From contig JAFQSX010000017.1 of NCBI GenBank assembly GCA_017409345.1, forward strand, positions 124,001 through 188,000: a stretch of DNA of 64,000 nucleotides, in the 5' to 3' direction. Shown piece by piece: positions 18,308-27,293 of this stretch. How positions within the stretch are numbered: the first letter of the stretch is position 1; every line of letters begins with the position of its first letter. The DNA is from Muribaculaceae bacterium. GTDB lineage: Bacteria > Bacteroidota > Bacteroidia > Bacteroidales > Muribaculaceae. Below the pieces are notes generated by a model. The model saw nothing but the letters and a program-made list of their open reading frames with translations. It was not told where the DNA came from and searched no databases. The translations under genes and the position numbers were made by a program.

Positions 18308-19057
18308 ATGTCTATTAAATATAAATCAATAATACATCTTGACTCGGTGGGATCAACCAACAGTTATCTTGCCGCACACGCTTCTCTACTATCCCATGCC
18401 TCGGTCGTTTCAACCTATAACCAAACGTCCGGGCGTGGTCAACGTGGAAATAGTTGGGAATCCGAACCTCATAAAAACCTTTCATTTTCGCTATTATTAC
18501 GTCCTCAACACATCATTGCCCGTCAGCAATTTTTTATATCCGAGGCTGTAAGCATTGCGATCGTAAACACCTTGCGACGACACATCTCCAACCACAAAGT
18601 CTCAATTAAATGGCCAAACGACATATATGTTGACGACTCAAAAATATGTGGTATTCTCATTGAAAACACTCTTTCGGGATGCAACATCGCACAATCTATC
18701 GTGGGAATTGGGCTAAACATTAACCAACAATATTTTTTATCCGATGCTCCCAACCCCATATCCCTTATACATTGCATTAGCGCCGAAACACCACTAGATA
18801 AAATTCTTAATGAGGTTACCGATGAAATCATTTCAACTTTTGACCACTATGACTCAACACAACAATTTGACACCCTTCACGAAACATATATATCTATGCT
18901 ATGGCGAGGCGAAGGTTTTCACCACTACTCCACTCCCGATGGAACGCAATTCATGGCTCGCATTTCCAATGTAGCACCCGATGGAATACTTTCACTAACC
19001 GACACACAAGGGCACACATCCACTTTTGCATTTAAAGAAGTCTCGGCTATCTTATAA
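18308..19057 (+). CDS. birA: Biotin--[acetyl-CoA-carboxylase] ligase
   Basis: 249 residues without the N-terminal winged helix, so a class I ligase that acts only as an enzyme and not as a repressor. Motifs are DSVGSTNSYL near residue 12, the biotinoyl-AMP loop SGRGQRGNSW near 41, KWPNDIYV near 100 and GILIENTL near 113, followed by GIGLNIN. It transfers biotin to the carrier lysine of carboxylases. It is the last gene in the series that starts with rel; a new promoter follows 105 bases downstream. Confidence 0.93.
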   Translation: MSIKYKSIIHLDSVGSTNSYLAAHASLLSHASVVSTYNQTSGRGQRGNSWESEPHKNLSFSLLLRPQHIIARQQFFISEAVSIAIVNTLRRHISNHKVSIKWPNDIYVDDSKICGILIENTLSGCNIAQSIVGIGLNINQQYFLSDAPNPISLIHCISAETPLDKILNEVTDEIISTFDHYDSTQQFDTLHETYISMLWRGEGFHHYSTPDGTQFMARISNVAPDGILSLTDTQGHTSTFAFKEVSAIL

Positions 19058-19161
19058 TCTATTAACAACTACTCAATCGACAACACCCCATTTCACGAAT
19101 TTCCCAAATGCTAATTCGTGTCAAAATAATCTAATTTCAACTTTTTTACAGAATAAATCAT

Positions 19162-19169
19162 TATATTTG
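19162..19169 (+). promoter_or_regulatory. Predicted -7 element before the membrane protein at 19190
   Basis: TATATTTG, an exact TAnnTTTG match, 20 bases upstream of the ATG. It gives a short leader and separates these genes from the rel-to-birA series. Confidence 0.5.
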
Positions 19170-19189
19170 TAAAATAGAATAGTTATACT

Positions 19190-19687
19190 ATGGCTACATT
19201 GTGTCTCATACTAGGAATTATATTATTGATCGGATCCATCGTTATGGCATATCGTCCATGGATTCCCTCGGTAATATTGAGTTTTGTGGCTATGTGGATT
19301 CTCAATTATAGCCACTACATCACGCTCAGCAATAACACCATTCTCTTTTGGGGCATAGCAACAATGTTAGTTTTACTCATTCGCATGGGACAAACCCAAG
19401 ACAAGCCCGACTCCAAAGGCATTGGCTATATTGCCACCGGAGCATTAGTAGGTTGTGTTGTGGGCATGCTAATGTCTAACAGCGGTATAATACTCGGTGC
19501 GACGATTGGGGCTTTTATGGGACTTTTGGCATTTTGTCGCACCCCTAATGGAAAAGAAATACATTTCCCATCTAAAGAATGGATAATGCAGCTTGCATCT
19601 AAAGGATTACCTATAATTGTCTCAATGAGCATCATAGGCACTATTCTAAATGATTTACTTTTATTATTAAGCATTCACATCAACTAA
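19190..19687 (+). CDS. Four- or five-helix membrane protein, DUF456-like
   Basis: 165 residues, mostly hydrophobic, with membrane segments near residues 3-20, 24-40, 50-65, a Gly-rich pair near 82-115 (GYIATGALVGCVVGMLMSN) and one near 135-160. The glycine-rich central pair, which has internal similarity to glycine-zipper sequences, recalls the DUF456 family, but I would not insist on it. Function is unknown. It has its own promoter and is followed after 30 bases by a DUF4919-like gene. Confidence 0.55.
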   Translation: MATLCLILGIILLIGSIVMAYRPWIPSVILSFVAMWILNYSHYITLSNNTILFWGIATMLVLLIRMGQTQDKPDSKGIGYIATGALVGCVVGMLMSNSGIILGATIGAFMGLLAFCRTPNGKEIHFPSKEWIMQLASKGLPIIVSMSIIGTILNDLLLLLSIHIN

Positions 19688-19717
19688 ATCAGCCAACAAC
19701 TAAAAACATATACCATT

Positions 19718-20419
19718 ATGAAACGACTTTTTATATCACTTTTTATGGCGACAATGGCGCTTATGTTGAGTATAACCCTCAATGCCCAATCAGCCACAAA
19801 TGCCGGTAAGGTTCCTGATATGGAAAAGATTCGCAACTTTGCCAAAGACTCTCGCAAATATAATAAACTGATGAAACGATATGAAGAGAACGACCGTTCG
19901 CTCTCTCTTGAGGACTATCGTCAACTATATTTCGGTTATATCTTCCAACCCGATTATAAACCATACGAGAAAACCGATTATACAAAATCGGTTTCAACAT
20001 TATACTACAAAGAAGAACTCAACCGTCTTGATTGCGACTCAATAATCAAATATGCCGAACTATCACTCAAAGAAGATCCCTTTGATTTGCAACAAATGAA
20101 TTATCTCATTTATGCATACCAAACAAAGAAAAAACACAATTTGGCAAAACATTGGCAATCACGTCTCAATAACATTGTTAATGCCATACTATCAACCGGA
20201 ACAGGAGATAAACAAGAGGCGGCATGGCACATCATAAGCATTCCTCATGAGTATGCATTAATTAACTTTATCAACTCCAACTATATCGTTGATCGCCAAG
20301 AATTTATCGAGCCTTATTACGATTATATCATCCTAAAAAAAATGACCGACAACACCCCCACAGGATTCTATTTCAACATCCAATATATGCTCGACAACTA
20401 CAACAACCGATTTAAATAA
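19718..20419 (+). CDS. DUF4919 family secreted protein
   Basis: 233 residues with a signal peptide ending near LNAQS (residue about 25). The mature part is helical, with SRKYNKLMKRYEENDRSLSL and LEDYRQLYFGYIFQPDYKPYE, a combination I associate with the Bacteroidetes DUF4919 family. It has no catalytic motif that I can see. The C-terminal half repeats a pattern of short helices (YAELSLKEDPFDLQQMNYL), somewhat like TPR. It is convergent with the DUF2851 gene, with only 10 bases between the two stops. Confidence 0.65.
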   Translation: MKRLFISLFMATMALMLSITLNAQSATNAGKVPDMEKIRNFAKDSRKYNKLMKRYEENDRSLSLEDYRQLYFGYIFQPDYKPYEKTDYTKSVSTLYYKEELNRLDCDSIIKYAELSLKEDPFDLQQMNYLIYAYQTKKKHNLAKHWQSRLNNIVNAILSTGTGDKQEAAWHIISIPHEYALINFINSNYIVDRQEFIEPYYDYIILKKMTDNTPTGFYFNIQYMLDNYNNRFK

Positions 20420-20429
20420 TCAGCACCTC

Positions 20430-21716
20430 TTATACTCTTTTACGAGCATGACGAGCAAGCATGCGATGTCCGATGCGACAATATAAGCATTTGCGAGTTT
20501 CACAATATTGACGTCGCAATTCTATCAGTGCTTGCGATGTAAATGCATCTTTACATTCAATTCCTGCTCTAGTAAAAAGTTCTACTATTGAATTGCGTTC
20601 GGCTTTAAGTGATTGTAACATATCCACAGCCCTACTACACGCTCCTTCATCTCCTTGCAACTTGCCATAAGCATATATCATTGGCACCACGGCATTGATA
20701 ATTAATATTGAGACCGAACTTTCACTTAATCCACGTGCTCCTCCAATCCCTTGCGCATTAAACGAGCTATGATCAGTCCAATATCCCGATAATGATACAT
20801 CAAAAAGCCTCCTCACTTCATCTACTTCTTTAGCCGTCATCATCTTTGAGGAATAGTTAAACCCATTTTCTATCATTGCTGCCAAGATTGCAATACGACG
20901 ATGTGGAAAATTTTGAGGGCGCATTCGTGCCATCTTCCAACCAAGCGATGTTGGTTGCTCTAAACCAAACTTATGAACATAAAACTCATATTCAGTCTTC
21001 AAAGTAGCCACATAACCATCATCAGTAGGAACGTTATCAAGCAGCCCCGATTGTCCAAATAGTATCGCTTCAATTGCAGTGAGAGAATCACTATGTTTGG
21101 CCAAAACTTTTAAAGGAGTGGACATTGCCAATCGTTCAAATGCATCACTATTGACTCCAAATCCTAAACTTCGAGCCAATAGCACATAACATACTTCATT
21201 CCAGTCTCCCGAGTATCTATTCAACAAAGACTCTATGCGCTCCACTTTAGAATAAAGTCGCTCATAGCCAAGTGTAGATATCATATCGGTAATATAAATT
21301 GATGGCAATGATGCGATTTCTTGAGCGCAAGGCAATTCGCTGGCAGCGCTACCCACTAATCGGGCATATTGTTCACTAAACTGTGCCGAACATGGCATTA
21401 GTAATTGAGGTATCACTTCGCCATTAGATCTTCGCACCGGCATATCATCTTTTTCTACCACATGCAATATCACATTGTCATATGCCTTATCTTTATCGTG
21501 GTTATGTCTAAACCAGTCACTTGCTCTAACATGGATTTCAATATTTCCCACCCACATTTCGCCATCAATCTTCACCTTGGCATTGAAAAAGTCAGGACCG
21601 GAATCAGTATTAAGATATCCCGGGTCAATGACTTGCACTTTGCGTCCGTCAACCGTAATCATTGCTTGAGGCATCCACAAGCGATGCTGCCACACATACT
21701 GCATTAACTTTTCCAT
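20430..21716 (-). CDS. DUF2851 family protein
   Basis: 428 residues. The N-terminal half carries the conserved block VQVIDPGYLNTDSGPDFFNA, then GNIEIHVRASDW and YDNVILHVV, which mark DUF2851 (residues about 28-85). The conserved acidic residues and the E-x-H pair resemble a restriction-endonuclease-like core, but that is an inference. The C-terminal part is helical and ends with a cysteine pair CLYCRIGHRML. No signal peptide is seen, so it is probably cytoplasmic. It reads toward the DUF4919 gene. Confidence 0.75.
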   Translation of the reverse strand: MEKLMQYVWQHRLWMPQAMITVDGRKVQVIDPGYLNTDSGPDFFNAKVKIDGEMWVGNIEIHVRASDWFRHNHDKDKAYDNVILHVVEKDDMPVRRSNGEVIPQLLMPCSAQFSEQYARLVGSAASELPCAQEIASLPSIYITDMISTLGYERLYSKVERIESLLNRYSGDWNEVCYVLLARSLGFGVNSDAFERLAMSTPLKVLAKHSDSLTAIEAILFGQSGLLDNVPTDDGYVATLKTEYEFYVHKFGLEQPTSLGWKMARMRPQNFPHRRIAILAAMIENGFNYSSKMMTAKEVDEVRRLFDVSLSGYWTDHSSFNAQGIGGARGLSESSVSILIINAVVPMIYAYGKLQGDEGACSRAVDMLQSLKAERNSIVELFTRAGIECKDAFTSQALIELRRQYCETRKCLYCRIGHRMLARHARKRV

Positions 21717-21914
21717 CTTAATACTTCTTTTATTGATGATTAACTTCTACAAACTTACACAAAAAACCTCCTCCAGCAAAATTTAGTCACTGATTCATCA
21801 TAATTTTCACTTATATTCTAATCAAATTTTATTTTTTATTAAACCTCTGCTACAAATTATTGTCTTATTTTAGAAAAAAGGCATCTCAATTTAGGTTATT
21901 TGATATCAAATTCA

Positions 21915-21922
21915 TAAATTTG
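21915..21922 (+). promoter_or_regulatory. Predicted -7 element before the gene pair at 21951
   Basis: TAAATTTG, matching TAnnTTTG, 28 bases before the ATG at 21951. The rest of 21717-21950 is AT-rich and is the shared upstream region of the two divergent transcripts. Confidence 0.5.
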
Positions 21923-21950
21923 CGTTAAAATAATTGCATACAACAATTAA

Positions 21951-22235
21951 ATGGACGAATCTACAAACGACATCTCAACACTCAATCCCAATGTCAAAAA
22001 AGGAAATATCCTTGGATTGATAGGATTAATCGTAGGCATTATTGCATGGGTCACTCTATATAGATACGAATGGTGTGGCATATCATTTGCCTCTTTAGGA
22101 ATAATTTTATCATTAATTGGGTTGCGAGGACGCTTTAAGAATTTAGCCATAGGTGGACTTATCGTTTCTAGCACATTACTCATTGTTGTCGGCATAATAT
22201 ATCTTGTCATCTACTTTTTATTCAAATCGATTTAA
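21951..22235 (+). CDS. Small membrane protein, DUF4190-like
   Basis: 94 residues. A short polar N-terminus is followed by three hydrophobic segments (about 19-36, 40-55 and 66-92). The GILGLIG-like start and the FASLGIILSLIGLRG segment resemble DUF4190-type proteins, which are two- or three-helix membrane proteins of unknown role. It is cotranscribed, most likely, with the secreted protein 16 bases downstream. Confidence 0.55.
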   Translation: MDESTNDISTLNPNVKKGNILGLIGLIVGIIAWVTLYRYEWCGISFASLGIILSLIGLRGRFKNLAIGGLIVSSTLLIVVGIIYLVIYFLFKSI

Positions 22236-22251
22236 TATTAATTAGAACAAT

Positions 22252-22686
22252 ATGAAAATCAAATCATTACTCATTGCCATTGTTACTATCTTTATTGGAG
22301 CAACATCGGCCAACGCACAAACAGCTCAAGAAGTAAAAGAATCTGTTGCTAAAATGGAAAGCAAATCGGCTCTTTGTAACAAAGGTCCGGAAGCTTTCAA
22401 CACTTTTATCGCTCAATTCTCTACCGATGAAGAATTTATGAAATCTCGCATCAAACTTGATGAAGCACAAAGCACCGAGTTTGCCGAATTACTTATTCCA
22501 TCTAACTTCACAGCAAAAGAACCATTTGCAAAGGATGATGACATGTATTATCAATCATGGGGTGAATTACAATACCAAAAAACTTATCTCTATTGTGGAT
22601 GGGTTGACTCTTATCTCACTCACACATTCCAATTTGAACGCATTGATGGCAAATGGTATCTCCATAGAATCATCGCCGACGAATAA
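22252..22686 (+). CDS. Small secreted protein, DUF4348-like
   Basis: 144 residues with a signal peptide cut near SANAQ (residue about 23). The mature part contains FNTFIAQFSTDEEFMKSRI and ends with FQFERIDGKWYLHRI, a cone-fold-like (NTF2-like) ending that resembles DUF4348 proteins of Bacteroides. It has one conserved-looking Cys pair (residues about 40 and 119). Function is unknown. A strong terminator follows. Confidence 0.6.
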   Translation: MKIKSLLIAIVTIFIGATSANAQTAQEVKESVAKMESKSALCNKGPEAFNTFIAQFSTDEEFMKSRIKLDEAQSTEFAELLIPSNFTAKEPFAKDDDMYYQSWGELQYQKTYLYCGWVDSYLTHTFQFERIDGKWYLHRIIADE

Positions 22687-22728
22687 TCACATCCATTTAT
22701 TAGACATCTCTGATTATTATATAAGACA

Positions 22729-22763
22729 AGCGAGTGAGACTTAAAGTTCCACTCGCTTTCTCT
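22729..22763 (+). terminator. Rho-independent terminator
   Basis: AGCGAGTG at 22729-22736 pairs with CACTCGCT at 22750-22757 and is followed by a pyrimidine-rich TTCTCTATT. It ends the transcript of the small secreted protein and lies between the convergent stops of that gene and araC. Confidence 0.65.
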
Positions 22764-22818
22764 ATTATTTAACCTAACACATCAGTTGTAATATATACAA
22801 CTTGTCATCTTTCTACTT

Positions 22819-23739
22819 TTAAGATTTCATAAATTGAGATGGCGACATTCCTGTGAGATGTTTGAAATATTTACCAAACGATGATTGATTGGTAAAATTC
22901 AATTCATAAGCCACCTGCTGAATATTTTTACCCGAATAGCGAAGTAAATTTTTTGCTTCAAGAATTACACATTCATCTATCCATTCAGCAGCCGAGCGCC
23001 CTGTCATCTCTTTTATTATCAATGACAAATATTTTGGAGAAATAAATAGTTTATCGGCATAGAATCCCACCGAGCGTTCTTGGCGATAATGAGTGTGCAC
23101 CAATCGCATAAATTCTTGCACATAATTGGCTCTACGAGAAAGCGGACGCTCATCAACGATGTCTTGTGGCACACGTTTTGCCGCAAATTGAAAGACTTGA
23201 TATATCACTGATGCAAGAATATTGCGCGATATACTTTTTATATATAATTCATCGGTGTTGACCGTAGTATTATAATGCAACAACTCCATATATTTTTGCA
23301 ATAGTTCCGACTCCGTTTTTTCTAATGTTAATATGGGGTTTCGGCTATTTTTTAGCGATGCAAATCGCCCTGCATTATTCAATATATTAATATCTATGTT
23401 TATATCGCGAAGAAATTGAGGTGACATAAACAAGAAATATGCTTCAAAATCAGAGAAATCTTGTTGTGAAGATGATATAATTTTTTCGGGTCCGAGACAC
23501 AACAATGAATCTTTTTTAAGGTTCACCTTCTCAAGATTTATTTCACACTCCATCTGACCATTCAAACAAAGCACAAATAATATACCTTCAAACCTCACCG
23601 GTGTAGAAAAATAATTCATTACTTTTCCACCTGGGACAAAGTGAGAAAACATATAGTCATCACCAAACTTACTATAATCAAACGAAAATCGTTTTATGCC
23701 ACTCAATTGGGCTATATGCAAAGACTGTTCCATCATCAT
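22819..23739 (-). CDS. AraC family transcriptional regulator
   Basis: 306 residues. The N-terminal part is a cupin-like sensor region. The C-terminal 100 residues carry two helix-turn-helix units with YADKLFISPKYLSLIIKE and VAYELNFTNQSSFGKYFKH, ending in the typical TGMSPSQF. The start chosen here reads MMMEQSLH; the second or third Met is equally possible. No target gene is obvious: it is convergent with the DUF4348-like gene and follows the suf genes on the same strand with 137 bases between. A -7 element lies just upstream, so it is probably transcribed alone. Confidence 0.85.
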   Translation of the reverse strand: MMMEQSLHIAQLSGIKRFSFDYSKFGDDYMFSHFVPGGKVMNYFSTPVRFEGILFVLCLNGQMECEINLEKVNLKKDSLLCLGPEKIISSSQQDFSDFEAYFLFMSPQFLRDINIDINILNNAGRFASLKNSRNPILTLEKTESELLQKYMELLHYNTTVNTDELYIKSISRNILASVIYQVFQFAAKRVPQDIVDERPLSRRANYVQEFMRLVHTHYRQERSVGFYADKLFISPKYLSLIIKEMTGRSAAEWIDECVILEAKNLLRYSGKNIQQVAYELNFTNQSSFGKYFKHLTGMSPSQFMKS

Positions 23740-23754
23740 TTTTTATTGACGATG

Positions 23755-23762
23755 CAAAGATA
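23755..23762 (-). promoter_or_regulatory. Predicted -7 element of the AraC gene
   Basis: Reads TATCTTTG on the minus strand, 15 bases before the first ATG of the regulator. This close spacing suggests a very short leader, or that a later Met is used. Confidence 0.45.
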
Positions 23763-23876
23763 GTCACTTTTTACCAAAATAAAATCTTAATTATTGCAAT
23801 TTAGGCAATTCAAACCAACAAATTGGTCAATACTTCCATTATTTGGTATATTATCTAAATAATAACGATATATATA

Positions 23877-25118
23877 TCAACCAAGCATTGCTGCAACGCG
23901 TCTCAATGCAGAAATAAATGCATCAACATCCTCTTTTGTGTTATAAATTGCAAAAGAAGCTCTTACCGTTCCGTCAATCTTCAATGCTTGCATTAATGGT
24001 TGAGCACAATGATGACCGGTGCGCACCTCTATGCCCAATTTATCAAGTAACATTCCCATGTCATAATGATGTTCATTCCCTATGAGGAACGATATCACTC
24101 CACTCTTTTGAGGTGCCGTACCAAAAATGCGCATACCCGGAATGGTATTCATCTGCTCGGTTGCATAATTGAGTAATTCTTTTTCATGCTCGGCGATGCG
24201 TTCCACTCCATAACGTTGCATAAACTCAATAGCCTTCTTAAAGGCTGCAATGCCCACAAAATCGGGAGTGCCGGCCTCAAATTTAAATGGCAATTCGGCA
24301 TAAGTAGTTTTCTTAAAACTTACCGTACCAATCATTTCCCCTCCACCCTGATAAGGTGGCATTAGTTTGAGCAAGTGACGTTTTCCATATAACACTCCTA
24401 TTCCTGTCGGACCATACATTTTATGCGCCGAAAACGCATAAAAATCGGCGTCAAGGTCTTGAACATCTATTTTATGATGCGACACTGCTTGTGCGCCATC
24501 GACAAGCACCGGAACATTATATTGATGTGCCTCGGCAATCATCTCTTTAACCGGGTTTACAGTACCCAACACATTTGACACATGACAAATAGCCACCAAC
24601 TTTGTTCGTTCATTAAACAGCGACCGATATGACTCCATGTCAAGTGTACCATCTTTTTTCACCGGCACAACACGCAAAATGATGCGCTTGTTATGACCAA
24701 GCAATTGCCAAGGAACGATATTGGCATGGTGCTCCATCTCCGTAACAATAATTTCCTCTCCATTTTCTAGGAGGCTTCCGTATGATGATGCTACTAGATT
24801 GATTGCCTCGGTAGTGCCTCGTGTAAATATTATTTCTTGAATAGACTTGGCATTAATAAATTCTCGCACACTCTCGCGCGTTGCCTCTTGTAGGTCTGTC
24901 GCCTCTTGCGAGAGAGTGTGGACTCCTCTATGCACATTGGCCTTGCAAGTGCTATACACTCGTGCAATTTCATCTACCACATATTGTGGAGTGAAAGATG
25001 TAGCGGCACTATCAAGATACACCAATGGTTTATCGCATACTTTACGATTCAGAATCGGGAACTCACTACGTATTTGTACCAAATCAAGATTTTCCATTTC
25101 AATTAATCTAATTTTCAA
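23877..25118 (-). CDS. sufS: Cysteine desulfurase SufS
   Basis: 413 residues. Group II desulfurase features are present: LDSAATSFTPQYV near residue 34, the PLP lysine in SAHKMYGPTG near 235, GGGEMI near 262 and the persulfide-carrying cysteine in RTGHHCAQP near 370. The enzyme removes sulfur from cysteine for Fe-S cluster assembly on SufBCD in the cytoplasm. The ATG at 25118 overlaps the sufD stop by 4 bases. ATG 25097 (MENLDLVQ) is an alternative start that would fit the family better. It is the last gene of the suf operon; no sufE or sufU follows. Confidence 0.95.
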   Translation of the reverse strand: MKIRLIEMENLDLVQIRSEFPILNRKVCDKPLVYLDSAATSFTPQYVVDEIARVYSTCKANVHRGVHTLSQEATDLQEATRESVREFINAKSIQEIIFTRGTTEAINLVASSYGSLLENGEEIIVTEMEHHANIVPWQLLGHNKRIILRVVPVKKDGTLDMESYRSLFNERTKLVAICHVSNVLGTVNPVKEMIAEAHQYNVPVLVDGAQAVSHHKIDVQDLDADFYAFSAHKMYGPTGIGVLYGKRHLLKLMPPYQGGGEMIGTVSFKKTTYAELPFKFEAGTPDFVGIAAFKKAIEFMQRYGVERIAEHEKELLNYATEQMNTIPGMRIFGTAPQKSGVISFLIGNEHHYDMGMLLDKLGIEVRTGHHCAQPLMQALKIDGTVRASFAIYNTKEDVDAFISALRRVAAMLG

Positions 25119-26476
25119 TCCTTTTTTGCATCTCTACAAGTAACACCACAATCGGCACATGTGGCTTGTTGCCCATAGAATCGTTTTTCAACTAGGTGAC
25201 GCAATCGATCGCGCAACCCATCCATCTTCACCATATCAATTACATCAACCATAAATGCTTGCATCAACATAGTGCGAGCCTCTTGTTCGGGAATGCCTCG
25301 CGAACGCATATAAAAAAGGGCATCGGCATCAAGTTGACCGGTTGTTGCTCCATGGCTACACTTCACATCATCGTTATAAATTTCAAGTTGAGGTTTGGTA
25401 TGCATACGAGCCTGTTTTGAGGCCAATAGATTGCGGTTACTTTGATATGCCTCGGTAAATTGCGCTCCCTCTGCCACATAAATTGCGCCTTCAAATGCTC
25501 CTGTTGATTCCTCATCAAGCACATATTTAAACAATTGGTTACTATTACTATGGGTAGCAAGATGTCTAATACTTGAATTATTATCAACATGTTGCGTCCC
25601 AGAGCCAATAGCCATACCTGCCAATGTCGTAGAGCAATTACTTCCGACTAAATCAATATGATAATCATTTCGTGTTGTCCCCGAAGTGAGGGTTACGCCA
25701 TTAACTAGTAACTGTGAATCACGTTCTTGACGTGCAAACAATTGAGAATGGCGAGAGGTTGTTGCCGAAGACTCTTCTATATCATATATATCAAGAGAAG
25801 CATTTGGTGCAACAAAAACCTCCATCACTTGCGATGACAAATAATTATACTCACTATTTTGCGTGTGATCACATACCAATACTTGTGCTTTTGCTCCCTC
25901 TTCAACGACAATCAATAATCGACGTACACCCATTAAAGATGCTGCTGAATTAAAAATATTAACAAGTTGTATTGGTCGCTCCATCACCACTCCTTGTGGC
26001 ACATATATCATCACACCATCTTGCACAAGCATCGTGTTAAGTGCGACCATTGCATTGTCACGATGAGCAAGTGTATTATAATAACGTCTTACCAATTCGG
26101 GGTTTTCTTGAGCCATCTTTGCCAATGAGTCTATAATTACTCCCTTTGGCATCTTGTTGTGTAGTGTTGATGATGGCACAAAACTATCATTAACCACAAA
26201 AGCCATTATGGTGCTCATATTCGGCACATCGCACTTAAACGACAACGACACATCAACAGGTATATTAACACGATTGATATTTACCCCAAAATCGGGCAAA
26301 AACATATCTTCTACCGATGTTTTCTCATAACCTTCGGTGCCTTTTGATGGCAATGTTTTCCCATCAAGCGATTGTCGAGCATCATAGCGATATTCATTCA
26401 ATATCGCAGCCGACTTTGCTTCTATCGTATCACGATGGGAGTCAAAAAGTTCTATATATTGAGATAATGCACTCAT
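25115..26476 (-). CDS. sufD: Fe-S cluster assembly protein SufD
   Basis: 453 residues with the SufBD core beta-helix in the C-terminal two thirds: RRLLIVVEEGAKAQVLV near 178, LYDIEE-like strand repeats, and the family ending CSHGATTGQLD with YMRSRGIPEQEAR (about 375-405). SufD pairs with SufB and SufC in the scaffold complex. The protein ends in an unusual cysteine-rich tail, CADCGVTCRDAKKD (four Cys in a CxxC-like arrangement), that may bind metal. It lies 19 bases after sufC. Confidence 0.93.
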   Translation of the reverse strand: MSALSQYIELFDSHRDTIEAKSAAILNEYRYDARQSLDGKTLPSKGTEGYEKTSVEDMFLPDFGVNINRVNIPVDVSLSFKCDVPNMSTIMAFVVNDSFVPSSTLHNKMPKGVIIDSLAKMAQENPELVRRYYNTLAHRDNAMVALNTMLVQDGVMIYVPQGVVMERPIQLVNIFNSAASLMGVRRLLIVVEEGAKAQVLVCDHTQNSEYNYLSSQVMEVFVAPNASLDIYDIEESSATTSRHSQLFARQERDSQLLVNGVTLTSGTTRNDYHIDLVGSNCSTTLAGMAIGSGTQHVDNNSSIRHLATHSNSNQLFKYVLDEESTGAFEGAIYVAEGAQFTEAYQSNRNLLASKQARMHTKPQLEIYNDDVKCSHGATTGQLDADALFYMRSRGIPEQEARTMLMQAFMVDVIDMVKMDGLRDRLRHLVEKRFYGQQATCADCGVTCRDAKKD

Positions 26477-26495
26477 AGCGTTTCACTATTGGTGA

Positions 26496-27263
26496 TTATT
26501 TGTTATCAATTTCTTGTTTTATCCAATCATAACCTCGCTCTTCGAGAGTAAGAGCCAATTCCGGACCTCCTGTGCGCACGATGCGACCTTTATACAACAC
26601 ATGCACAAAGTCAGGCTTAATATAGTCGAGCAATCGTTGATAGTGAGTAATCACAATAGTGGCATTTTCAGCTGTTTTAAGTTTATTTACACCTCCTGCG
26701 ACAATGCGCAATGCATCAATATCAAGACCACTATCTGTTTCATCAAGAATCGAGAGTCGTGGTTCAAGCACAGCCATTTGAAATATCTCGTTACGTTTTT
26801 TCTCGCCACCTGAAAAACCTTCATTCACCGAACGAGAAGCAAGTTTATTATCCAATTCCACTACTTCACGTTTTTGGCGCATAAGTTTCAAAAACTCACT
26901 TGCCGAGAGTGGATCTTGATTGAAATATTTACGTTTTGCATTTATCGCTGCTCGCATAAAGTTCACCATTGATACTCCGGGAATTTCAACCGGATATTGG
27001 AATGATAAAAACAGCCCTTCATGAGAACGATTTTCGGGTGAAAGTTCAAGAAGATTTACTCCATGAAAACTAACCTCACCTTCCGTAACCACAAACGAGG
27101 GGTCTCCGGCAAGCACCGATGAAAGCGTACTCTTCCCGGCCCCATTAGGGCCCATTATTGCATGTACCTCACCGGGACGCACTGTCAAATTTACACCTTT
27201 CAATATCTCTTTGCCTTCTATTCCGGCACGAAGATTTTTTACTTCTAATAATATCTTGTCCAT
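26496..27263 (-). CDS. sufC: Fe-S cluster assembly ATPase SufC
   Basis: 255 residues, normal for SufC. Walker A GPNGAGKSTLSS is near residue 39, the signature FSGGEKKRNEI near 148, and Walker B LSILDETDSGLDIDAL near 168, the SufC-specific form. It binds SufB and SufD and drives conformational change during cluster assembly. It is 30 bases downstream of sufB. Confidence 0.96.
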   Translation of the reverse strand: MDKILLEVKNLRAGIEGKEILKGVNLTVRPGEVHAIMGPNGAGKSTLSSVLAGDPSFVVTEGEVSFHGVNLLELSPENRSHEGLFLSFQYPVEIPGVSMVNFMRAAINAKRKYFNQDPLSASEFLKLMRQKREVVELDNKLASRSVNEGFSGGEKKRNEIFQMAVLEPRLSILDETDSGLDIDALRIVAGGVNKLKTAENATIVITHYQRLLDYIKPDFVHVLYKGRIVRTGGPELALTLEERGYDWIKQEIDNK

Positions 27264-27293
27264 ATCTAATGATTGACTTTCGTTATTTATGAT

